64,000 bases of DNA from Amanita rubescens (taxonomy: Eukaryota; Basidiomycota; Agaricomycetes; Agaricales; Amanitaceae), in NCBI GenBank assembly GCA_015039365.1, contig WION01000278.1:1-64000 (forward strand), written 5' to 3'. Within the stretch, counting starts at the first letter, position 1, and each line of letters starts with the position of its first letter. A program made the position numbers and the translations under genes. The notes under the pieces are model-generated. The model ran no database searches and was not told the origin of the DNA. It worked only from the letters and a program-made list of their open reading frames with translations. Shown piece after piece: positions 1-9,755 of the stretch.

Positions 1-828
1 TGAAGAAAGGTGTTCAATGGAAAACGCTGGGTGATCTTCCCGTTGGAAGCGCGGTAGGGACGAGTAGCGTCAGACGAGTGGCCCAACTCAAGAGGCTTTA
101 CCCGGGTCTCAAGTTCTTGGACGTGGTGAGTAATTTGAGAAAAAAAATCACATTATGTTTTTTTACTCATCCAAGTGTGAGTAAAGCGCGGAAACTTGTA
201 AGAAATTGTACACTACTACAAGCGTCGGACATACTCTCATCCTCCATGTGGCAGGAACACACGACTGGCAAAGCTAGATGACCCGGAGGGACCCTACGCC
301 GCGTTGATACTCGCTAAAGCCGGTCTTGTCCGCCTCGGAATGGGAGAGCGGATCAGCTCGGATATTACACCTCCTACACTTTTGCACGCCGTCTCCCAAG
401 GCGCATTGGGAGTCGAAATCCGGAGTACGGATTCTGAAGCGCTCGCTCTTTGCCAGCGTCTCATGCATTGGCAAACTCAATATCGGTGTCTTGCTGAGCG
501 CGCGTGTTTAAGGGTACTGGAAGGGGGCTGCAGCGTACCCGTAGGGGTATCGACTGTGCTGAAGGAGTTCAGCTGGGGCGAGTCGGGCGAGTTGATGCTT
601 ACGGGCTGTGTGACTTCGCTCGATGGGCAGAATCATGTCGAGGAGACTTTGAGACGGGATGTGACGTGTCCAAGCGACGCGGAGGAGCTTGGAGTTGAAG
701 TTGCTCATGCGCTGTTGAAAGCTGGTGCGAAGACGATCTTAGACGATATAAACCAGGACCGTGCAAGTCGCGTTCAGGCGGCAGAAAAGCAGGATGCCCA
801 GGACCAGAATCAGGGAGCAAAGTCATGA
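1..828 (+). CDS. HEM3: Porphobilinogen deaminase (hydroxymethylbilane synthase), 3' part
   Basis: Joins four porphobilinogen units into hydroxymethylbilane, the third step of cytosolic heme synthesis. The window opens inside the gene (reading from base 3). Exons 3-125, 187-197 and 255-828 join in phase into 194 residues and a TGA stop. Visible family signatures are GTSSVRR, the [12 protein letters not shown] motif (present only if the 11-nt middle exon is used), the product-binding stretch LGMGERI, and EGGCSVPVG, which holds the Cys that carries the dipyrromethane cofactor. The C-terminal tail is Gln/Asp-rich and probably disordered. The next gene is tail-to-tail on the other strand. Identification is secure; the N-terminal part lies outside the window. 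Confidence 0.95.
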
Positions 829-1311
829 AAAAAAAGTAGTATTGAATGTATTCGATTTTGATGGGTAGTATCGATATGTGCCGTGCCCATCAATACAAGT
901 GCTAATGCGATTGGGCACCTAGAGCTTGATGTGACAAGAGTTCCTCTACGTCCCCGCGAGCGCTTGAACAGTCCATCGTGTGGACAACAAGTGACTCTAT
1001 GGCGGGGAAGATATGACATTGTTGAGGAACCAAAGTCCGGAAAATTTGCACCTGATAGAATTTTATTTGGCCGTGTTTGCCAACGCGGCCCGAGTTGCCA
1101 TACAGCGGCAGCAAAAAGCTTAACCTTACTCCAACTAGCCGTGCATCGAGCTCCTCAGTCATATTACCTAGCGAACCGGAGAAGTAATAAAAAAAAAACA
1201 GCACATTTCCATGTATCCAGTACATACAAATTAATAAAACCCATATTAGTAACCGAATGAAAAAAAAAACGAAGGAGAATTAAGTGATTGCTCTGTAGGT
1301 TAACGGATGAT
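829..1311. other. Intergenic, tail-to-tail
   Basis: This lies between the stops of two convergent genes. I see A-rich runs (for example 1190-1200 and 1260-1270) that could sit in 3' UTRs, but no gene. Confidence 0.6.
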
Positions 1312-2770
1312 CTATGAAGGCTCGTAAACAGGCGGTGGCTTTCTCCGAATACGCCTCGTCTCGTTCGGTCTTGTTTCCTCCTTACGGTCTCCTTTAGATT
1401 TACCGTCGGGTGGCGATATTGCCTCTGATACAGCAGGGCCATCCCGGTCCAAATCGCCAAGGTGCCACTCCGGGCTGAACGACATATCGCTACTTCGTGT
1501 CCGCGACGATGTCTTGCGAATTTCTTGCTCCAGGAATACACTTGATGCCCGGGAGGCAAGAATGCTCTCAATCTCGTCAGGTGACTCGACTATCGTCTGC
1601 AAACTCTTCGCATCCCCATATTCGGGACCGCCGCCTTCATTCAGGGGGAGGTGCTCGTTAGAGGAGGAAAGTTGGTTGGGGTAATAAATATATGAATATT
1701 TCGCTGGTGCAACTGGTTGCGTCGGATTTGCCTCCCGGAAAGATGACTGCAGACGGTAATGTGGGTGAGGGGTGCTGGGTCTCTTCTGTCGTGTTTGAGG
1801 AGAGGATGGGAGCGAGGCTGTTTGGAAGCTAAACTCTTGAGGACGTTTCTCAGTTAGACTTGGAGAAGCAGAAGCACCGGTCGTCGTCGCCGGTCTCCTC
1901 AAATGATGCTCCCCAAAAGGAGCAATTTTAAAGCGGAAACCGTCTGCTGGAGCAGTCTTGGGTCTCCTCATAATCGCAGACGAGGGGCCCGCGCCGAACG
2001 CCTCATGGCGTTCGCCATCGGAATCAGAACTGCCCTCGTCGCTTCGTTTATCGGGAAATATCAGGTCGACAGGTACATCTTCACCGAGTATGCGTTGGAG
2101 TCGCTCTATCTTCTTGCGCCGCAAGGCATTTATAGAGGGAGGAGGAATAGTCGGCGAAGGCGGCTCGGAAGTATCTGAGTTGGATGAGGTGTCGGAATAG
2201 AGGTCTGGGATGGAATCTTCTTCTTCTGATCCGTCCGATGCGGGGGATACGTGCGAGCTGTACGGAGGAAGGTTAACTGTGGGTTCGGAATAGAAATGAC
2301 TCGATCGCGAAACGCGAAGTAGAGGCGGATGATGTGTGGAGGTAGAATCCAATCTGCGTTTGGGTTCCATGCTTGCCATGCGGTGAGCATTATTGCTGAG
2401 ATCCGGTTCGTCCTCGTGAAAATCAACGCAGGATAAACTCGATAGAGGGTGTCGCATGGTGCTGGAAGCTACGATCCCTGCCCTCGTTGACCATCGGTAA
2501 CGGGATTCCGTTGTAGTACTGGCGAAAGGGCTCACATGGCCCTTGTGGTTGTAGACATCATCATCTGCGATGGTTCAGCCTCGGAATACGTTGGCATAGC
2601 AGCTGGGGCTCACCTATCGTTGTATCACTTTCCGAGTCAATGACTTGCGGTGTGATGCCCAGAACCCGACCAAGTTTGTTCGTCGAGCGTCTAAGGTGCG
2701 CTCGTTCCACTGACGTAAGGGTATTGAATGTTGGGGGTGGCGGAGGAAAGTACACCTTCTCGATGATCAT
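1312..2770 (-). CDS. Unknown Ser/Pro-rich, largely disordered protein
   Basis: Two exons (2770-2614 and 2564-1312) joined over a 49-nt intron (donor gtgagc, acceptor cgcag) give 469 residues in one frame. The protein starts with a polyproline run (FPPPPPTF) and is rich in Ser, Pro, Thr, Asp and Glu, which suggests disorder. The one ordered-looking stretch is a basic helix-like segment, LRRKKIERLQRILGEDVP, at about two thirds of the length, which resembles a motif in conserved basidiomycete proteins of unknown function. The C-terminus is basic (RRIRRKPPP). No catalytic or membrane motif was seen. The ATG at 2770 is preceded by CTGCAAG, so an additional upstream exon is possible. I do not recognise a function. 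Confidence 0.6.
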
Positions 2771-3899
2771 CTTGCAGTTCGTGAGGGTCGAAGGTGAGAG
2801 AGGTGGGGGTCCCCAAGGATCAGCTGGTGGGTTCGATCGGAGGAGGGCTATTTACATACCTTCTTCGGGACAAAAGGCCGGTACAAAGGGGGCCGTAAAA
2901 CAAGCGTAGTGGAGAAACATACTGTCAGCGACTATTGTCCTCACTCCGGACTAAGGTCTTCGCGTAATAACTCGCGTGATAGCCAAGACAATTGAGTGAC
3001 CGTGGTTCTTTGCCTTTTGTTCGGTACCACGTGCTCCAAATTTGCTAAAGTTGTTATCTCCTTGTTGAGTTTCTATTATTACCGTTCGTCTGTCTTCGTC
3101 TGCTGATCATTGTGCAGGGGTAACCCAGGGGAGACGAACAAAATGTACCTGGGCAGGAGTCAGCCATTCACTTCGAACTAATTATGCGAGACTCGACTCC
3201 ACCGAGACTGCACCACCTGCAACTCCAAGTTATAGTTGACGCATGGACGCATAGAGAATTAGTGAGTAATACGAGCTTAACGCCTTGATTAGAGCATGAA
3301 TTCGACCCCAAAGAAACGAGGACTTGCCATGTCGCCTCAGTGTGGCGTCGCAGACTCGCATTGACTCGTACATGTACGAGGAGCGCGCTAGCGCAAATTT
3401 TGGCGTAACTTCTCCTTTCGCTTATTGGAAGTGCTCGCAGTTCTTCGCAAGGCAGAGAGTCAAGTTGACGCGCAGCAGGCCCGAGATGTTGCAAGCACAG
3501 CCACATCATCAACTCTGCTCCATTCCGGACCATGCGGTACCCTCGAAGATACTCCTTCCAAAAACAATACAAAGAAAGTTGGACGTCTCTCGGTGGCTAT
3601 TCATTATTCTTTCATTGGCAAGCTTCTGCTCGGTTCACTATTCTTGGTTAATGTACGAATGAAGTACAATCGCGCGAGGCACGAAAAGAAGCAAGCCGGC
3701 ATATCATCATTCGGGACTTCGTGGACACTTGTCATTGGTCATTCAGTGTGTCAATACATAAAGTGGCGTTATCCGGATCCACCTTATCTGCCTTCCAACT
3801 AATCGCCGTGGGCCAGGGTTCTAAATTTTATAGCCAGAGAATTATATAATGCACTCTATACAATGTTCATTCGGATGACCGAAAATCTGACATTGACCG
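2771..3899. other. Non-coding or degraded stretch
   Basis: Only short open frames on both strands, with no recognisable protein similarity. It includes one copy of a short dispersed repeat (3738-3825). Confidence 0.5.
3738..3825 (+). repeat. Short dispersed repeat, copy 1
   Basis: This segment is a diverged copy of 9290-9357. Both contain a 'caaag/ataaagtggcg' core, then TTATCTGCCTTCC and GGGCCAGGGT, in the same order. The two copies lie on either side of locus A. Nature unknown. Confidence 0.5.
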
Positions 3900-4190
3900 C
3901 CAGAGCTGACGGTAGCCATTCAGTCAGTTACTTTCTGCCAGTACCTTCGTAGCCCAAAAATTAGCAAAGTATACCAGGTCACCTGATATTACCCCTCGAA
4001 GACAAGTTAGACAACAGGATCCTCACAGCCATCCGAGTACGAAAACCCTGAACAACCTCTCTCATAGACGTTCATTACAGCGATGGAAGATGCTCCCAAC
4101 GCATCAGCTCATATAAACGACAAATGTCATCGCCCGCCTCTAATCGCCACTGGACCGTCCCTGAAATCATGAGAACGACCAAGAAATAAT
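3900..4190 (+). pseudogene. Patatin-like phospholipase remnant (locus A side)
   Basis: The stretch aligns by eye with the intact patatin gene at 51341-53838 (opposite strand). The matching part runs from the end of its exon 2 (CCTTCGTAGCCC, CAAAGTATACC, CACCTGATAT, CACAGCCATCCGAGTACGAA) through the intron acceptor (CTCTCTCATAG) into the start of exon 3 (CACTGGACCGTCCC). It has indels and in-frame stops and lacks both the GxSxG and catalytic Asp regions, so it cannot be functional. It lies about 1.1 kb upstream of the kinase-vWA-vWA gene in the same orientation. I infer that a patatin once stood upstream of the vWA unit here as it still does in locus B. Confidence 0.8.
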
Positions 4191-5161
4191 GAATACGGGC
4201 ATGACGAAATCGGAAGAAATTTTCATAGTACCGGATTGTTCTGTGACATGGCGAGGATGGTGTTCCAGAGGAGAGGGGAACATGTCTATTGCATTGACGC
4301 GGAGGTCGCTAACTTCTGTGGTGCTTTAAGATAATCATCAGAGTGTGGGCCGGCAGGTCCTCGTCATTACGTCGTTCCAGCCGGTCGAGGATGGGGTCGT
4401 AACCTCGCAGTGGCACAGGCTGTGAGGGGAAGTGAGTTGGAAGTGAATGCTTTGAGTCCGGTTGGGAGGTGTGGCATCGGGCCATACCCACTCGCAACCG
4501 ACACGATAGTACGTTGGCATTCCGTATGTGATAAACCAATCCGGTTCATGGGACTGATCAGCCGAGTGCTCAACTTGCACACCAATCGTTAGTTACAGAG
4601 TAGTCCCAGCGACGGTAAAGAGTCCTCACCCATGGCGCTATGAAGCATGGTTCGTCGTCTCGCTCGTATTATAAACCACAAGCCCCCTGACCCCAACGTA
4701 TCGCTCAAATACACAAAGCCGTGCGTGTTGAACAGCGTAGACTGTGCCCCGATCATTTAAGTTGGCATTTTCTTTTTTTGAGGCTGCACATGTTAGTTCT
4801 GGTAGAGGGAAATGGGCCCTGAGGCTAGGGCGCGTTAATTTTCGGAGTAAAAATAATTTGAGTAGAGACCTGGACCGTGGCAAGTGTGACGTCACCGCGT
4901 CAACAAACAACCACGCCACTAAAATCTGATGTTTGGTCAAGTCATTCATTCACCAGTCCACCATCAGCCTGGAAATAGAATTCAAATATGGCAATTGTGA
5001 CCGCAAGGTCACTGTCTTGACACCATTCACACGATTAGACGCTTAAGCCGTTCGCCAGAGCGGGTACTCTAGCCCCAGGAGCAATCTTAGAATTCGACCT
5101 CGTCAGGCCCAGTTGGAGCAGCTCGCTGTTCTCGAGGACATTCTGGGCGTCTCCAAACAAC
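4191..5161. other. Upstream region of locus A
   Basis: No gene recognised. An ATG at 5162 opens a short coding-like segment that ends at a possible donor (AAG|gtacgc, near 5231). Its phase does not match the downstream kinase exon, so the true first exon of the kinase gene is unresolved. Confidence 0.4.
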
Positions 5162-5266
5162 ATGTCGCTCGATCCAGGCGGCCATGCCCTCTCATCGTTG
5201 CTATCTATTCTTAACGATAACAACTTGAAGGTACGCAATATTGCGGTTAGTACATGCACTGCTTAA

Positions 5267-8200
5267 GTGCTAGTAGCTCGGATCTTCCATCACGTCTGTC
5301 GCAATGCAACAACAATCGATCTTCTGCGCAGACTGTTGTCCAGGGACGACTATCTCGGCATTGCGGAAAAGATAAGACAGGACTCAGACGTAATGAATCT
5401 GTTGGAATTCATACTGCATGTACTTCGTCATCGTTACCTATCGAATCAGGATGCAACCATGGATGTCAGCCAGCGAGCAAGACGCTTGATGTTCAAAATC
5501 ATATCAAAGACGCCCGTCGTGCCGCGATCCCTCATCGTAACTGAAGTCAGCATGCCAGATAAGCGCGACTACATAGGTCGCGGCGGTTATGGCAATGTTT
5601 TTAAGGGTGAATTTCGGGGCACAGTCGTTGCGCTTAAAGAGTTATACAAAAACGATGTCAACAACCTTGTAAGTTTTCAATGTCTGCTCTTGAGTCATCG
5701 TTGTTTAATCTTCTTCCAACAGGCCTTTTGTCGAGAGGCATTAATGTGGGGATCCCTTGAGCACATCCTCGTACTACCATTCATAGGAATCTATGAAGAG
5801 GAAGGCGGAACGGCCTTCCTCGTCTCGCCATATATGAAGAATGGGACTCTAGCCCAATGGCGGAAGAACACAAATCCATCTATAGCCCAAATAACAGAAC
5901 GTGTATGGTTTTCTTCCTTTGGCTCTTCATCGAAGCTCACTCTCAAGAAAGATGTCAGAAGTGGCCCAAGGCATGGAGTACATTCATTCGGAAGGTGTGG
6001 TTCACGGTGACATACGCGGGGTACGCTACCTTAAACACGCGTTGTTGAAATGCTAACCTTTCTCTTCAGGAGAATGTCCTCTTGGATGCTGATTTTCGCG
6101 TTCAAATCGCAGATTTAGGACTGACCAGACTCTTGGATGCTACCAATACCCAATCTGGAGCAAAGCATATCAACTTTTCAGCCCCAGAGTTATTCGGATG
6201 CCTTGAGGATGTCGATGACTCGGACCCGTCAGCTGAAGACCCATTAAGGACACAAATGTCGGACGTCTATGCATTTGGATGTATCTATTATGAAGTGCGT
6301 CGCAGAAACTTGCTCGTATTGTTTCTGAATTGCCTAGATCCACTACGATAGGATACCCTTTGCTGGTAGACAGGAGATACAGATTATGACCCTTGTCTCT
6401 CGAGGTAAACGTCCACCTCGACAAAATGAGCCGCCCTTGAGTGATGAGGCATGGAAGCTGATTAAGCAGTGCTGGGCGACGGAACCACTGAAACGACCAA
6501 CAATGAAAGATGTCACAGAACAAATGATGGCTATTTCTCAAAGTGTGTCTCCCCCAACTAGTGCTCAAAATGGCGGGATGTTTCAAGACGCATCTTTGTC
6601 CCCGTCAACATCCGGTACCACGGTGTGCAGGACCAAAGTTGTTCCTTCGACAATTCTTTACTAATTTTTTGCCAATTCTTAGCCTCCTGAAAGGGATGCT
6701 GATGCTACCCAATCGTTACGGCCCCCTAGCAGAGGAGATTGCTTCGAACATAGATCTCCACCTCCGAGTCTGGAATCTCCTGCTACTATGGAGATAGCTC
6801 AGGTCATGAAACCTCCGCCTCCACACGCATCAACTGTCCAGGGTTATAATCCAGTGATGGATATGCCTCGGCCAACCGTGATAGAGGACTATCTTAGGTA
6901 AGTGTTTCCTTGATGTAACTTATTCTGTACTGATCGGAAAATCAAAGGAACTATGATGTCTTATTCATAATCGACGACTCCGGATCGGTAAGTAGAGTGT
7001 CATGGAGGAAGTGATCACTCTCAGTACGACCGTAACAGATGTTAGGATCTCGGTGGGACGAAACCCGGGATGCGCTTCTTGAAATCGCAGACTACGCATT
7101 AAAGCTGAATGTGCGCTCAATGAGCTTGCGATTCCTGAACTGCGATATCTATGATCAAGGAGCACAAGTGCGTGTGTATACGATGCGTCGCAACTTCGGT
7201 CTCACTTTTATCAGGGTGCAGAAACAATTAAATCGAGATTTGACGGTATTATGCCAAACGGTAGGGAATACAGTATGGTTGTATTCGTTCCTAGATTTAT
7301 AATCTTCGCAAGGATGGACGCCGACGGGGGTAATATTGAAAGACGTGCTTAATAGCCATCTTGACAGAATCGACCGCACCATCGCCAACTCCGAGGAGTA
7401 CTCAAAGATTCCACCGTTAGATATCATTGTCCTGACGGACGGAGTGCCAAGTGTGTTGTTCTCTTTGACTGCTAAATCAGCCTCGTGGTCTTATCCATCT
7501 TGCCCTTGTAGCTGACGACCCAGCTGATGTCATCAAGCACGCCGTGGCGCGCCTGAAAAGCTCCGGATACCATCCCAACACGATGGGCATTCAATTCATA
7601 CAGATCGGAGATGAGCCAGATGCGAAAGAGGCCTTGACGGCGCTCGTTAAAGGTGATAACGAGGTAAGATATGGTCTTCGTAGTGTTACCTCAACTTTCT
7701 AACGCACATCCTAGAGCATCGTCGACACGGTGCCATACAGAGGTGTTTTGACCTCTGCAGAATTGCGAAGAATCGTTCTTGGTGGATTACATCCGAATGT
7801 CCGTGCCTTGGTGCCTGAGAGCTGGCTCGCCAAAGACACTGCACCCCCTCCAGAACCTCCTGCTAATATGGAGATAGCTCAGGTCATGAAACCTCCGCCT
7901 CCACCCGCAAAAACCGTCCAGGGTTATAATCCAGTGATGGATGAGCCTCGGCCAACCGTGATAGAGGACTATCTCAGGTGAGAGCTTCTTTGATGTACCC
8001 TACTCTTTACTGATCGGAAAATCAAAGGAACTATGATGTCTTATTCATAATCGACGACTCTGGATCGGTAAGTAGAGTGCCATGGTGGAAGTAATCAATC
8101 TCAGTACGACCATAACAGATGTTAGGATCTCGGTGGGACGAAACCCGGGATGCACTTCTTGAAATCGCAGACTACGCATTAAAGCTGAACGTGCGCTCAA

Positions 8201-8944
8201 TGAGCCTGCGATTCATGAACTGCGATATCTATGATCAAGGAGCACAAGTGCGTGTGTATACGATGCGTCGCAGCTTCGGTCTCACTTTTAGCAGGGTGCA
8301 GAAACAATTAAATCGAGATTTGACGGTATTATGCCAAGCGGTAGGGAATACACTATTGTTGTATTCGTTCCTAGATTTATAATCTTCGCAAGGATGGACG
8401 CCGACGGGGGCAATATTGAAAGACGTGCTTAATAGCCATCTTGACAGAATCGACCGTACCGTCTCCAACTCCGAAGAGTACTCAAAGATTCCGCCGTTAG
8501 ATATCATTATCCTTACGGACGGTGTGCCAAGTGTGTTATTCTCTTTAACTGCTAAATCAGCCTCATGAGCTTATTCGTCTTGTCCTTGTAGGTGATGACC
8601 CGGCTAGCGTCATCGAGCAAGCCGTGGCGCGCCTGAAAAGCTCCAGATACCATCCCAACACGATGGGCATCCAATTCGTACAGATCGGAGATGAGGAAGA
8701 TGCGAAAGAGGTCTTGACGGCACTCGTTAAAGGTGATAACGGGGTAAGATATGGTCTTCGTAGTGTTGCCTCAAAAATTTAACGCATATTCTAGAGCATC
8801 GTCGACACGGTACCATACAGAGGGGTTTTGACCTCTACAGAATTGCGAAGAATCGTTCTTGGTGGATTACATCCGAATGTCCGTGCTTTGGTGCCTGAGA
8901 CCTGGCTCGCCAAAGAAACCTACGTGCCGGAGTGGGAATTGTAG
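5267..8944 (+). CDS. TKL-type protein kinase fused to two tandem vWA domains (locus A)
   Basis: Eighteen exons (5267-5668, 5723-5902, 5952-6020, 6070-6294, 6338-6637, 6683-6897, 6948-6987, 7039-7167, 7215-7260, 7313-7450, 7512-7663, 7715-7977, 8028-8067, 8119-8247, 8295-8340, 8393-8530, 8592-8743, 8795-8944) stay in phase for 937 residues. A helical N-terminus is followed by a kinase domain: GRGGYG loop (104-110), VALK with Lys124, HGD with Asp214 and Asn219, DLG in place of DFG (232-234), and APE. Then come a Pro-rich linker and vWA domain 1 with MIDAS DDSGS (about 473-477), followed by a second linker and vWA domain 2 (about 729-733). HGD/DLG variants are common in Agaricomycete TKL kinases. 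The junction intron (6638-6682, donor gttgtt) is unusual; if it is not spliced, the kinase ends at a TAA at 6662. The first exon is unresolved (5267 is a GTG). The fused reading is plausible but unproven. Confidence 0.7.
6788..7867 (+). repeat. Linker-vWA cassette, tandem copy 1
   Basis: A 1080-bp unit runs from the ATGGAGATAGCTCAGGTC core of one linker to the same core in the next (7868). It has the linker (PPPP...TVQGYNPVMD...PRPTVIEDYLR), a 40-nt exon carrying the MIDAS motif, and exons of 129, 46, 138 and 152 nt. Copy 2 has identical exon lengths and splice positions. Copy 1 differs from the others by a Met in the linker (MDMPRP rather than MDEPRP). Confidence 0.9.
7868..8944 (+). repeat. 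Linker-vWA cassette, tandem copy 2
   Basis: This is the second 1080-bp-period unit, with the same exon lengths (40, 129, 46, 138, 152 nt) and near-identical introns. It ends in its own stop after KETYVPEWEL. A third copy lies in reverse orientation in locus B (about 52415-51341). Confidence 0.9.
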
Positions 8945-9180
8945 GTGCATTGTTCAGTTCTTTTCTTTTTCCACATTATATATGGAGGCACGTATGATTT
9001 CAGGTAGTTGTAGATCTCAAATCACTATCCTCATGTAATCGTCGACTGTTCAATATTGATTGCTCAATGAAGCAATCGCTGATTTGAAGGAGCTAACGAG
9101 GCATCATGTCAAGCTAACTTCCCCGAATTGTATTGTCTCCTAGAATCTCGTCGTTCAAGACTCTTGATTTGGTAGTCTCT
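8945..9180 (+). repeat. 3' flank shared with locus B
   Basis: Downstream of the stop, this strand matches the reverse complement of about 51095-51340. Shared blocks include ATGTAATCGTCGACTGTTC, GCTCAATGAAGCAA, CGAGGCATCATGTCAA, and the last part up to TCTTGATTTGGTAG. The duplicated segment therefore includes non-coding DNA beyond the vWA gene. The rest of the interval to 9289 has no gene. Confidence 0.8.
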
Positions 9181-9289
9181 TGGACAATGTACCAGTGGTG
9201 CCGGTGAAGTAAACCATTACAGTTATGGTAGCGTCGTAGCGATGTAAGAAAAAAAGCGAGACTTTTTTTTGTCAGCGACGTGGACACCC

Positions 9290-9357
9290 GGTGTATCAAG
9301 ACACAAAGTGGCGCGTTATCTGCCTTCCGATTAGTCGACGAGGGCCAGGGTACAGCT
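9290..9357 (+). repeat. Short dispersed repeat, copy 2
   Basis: This is the counterpart of 3738-3825 (shared AAAGTGGCG, TTATCTGCCTTCC, GGGCCAGGGT). Between here and 9755 I see no gene; the neighbouring carrier gene ends at 9756. Confidence 0.5.
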
Positions 9358-9755
9358 ATCCGGAAGGACCTTAGGAATCCAAATTCCATGACCAAGAACC
9401 AAGAACCAAAACTCATAACATACACCAATTGTGCACTGTACATATGTTCAGTGTCCATGATGCATGATAACGAAAGCTTTGCTGCTGGCATTGGCGGCGT
9501 AAGATCATTGAATTATTCTCTGCCATGATAGCTTCAAGGCACGCTGCGCTTCAGATCCTCAGAATTAGTAACAACAAGCAACGGCGTTTGATATGCCGTC
9601 CATTGTTCGTCTCGGTTGGACGTTGGACGCTGAAGTGATGATTTTCAGATCAACGTACGCACTGTTCATTCCCCCCACTTTGGTGTTTCCCCTCTAGGTA
9701 TAAATACACAGTCCAGCTATCTATCCTACAGACACTTGGCGTTAATTCATCACTG

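Noticed and set aside
3168..3802. Several overlapping open frames of 100-134 codons on both strands
   Set aside because: No recognisable motif, no splice logic, and the frames overlap on opposite strands.
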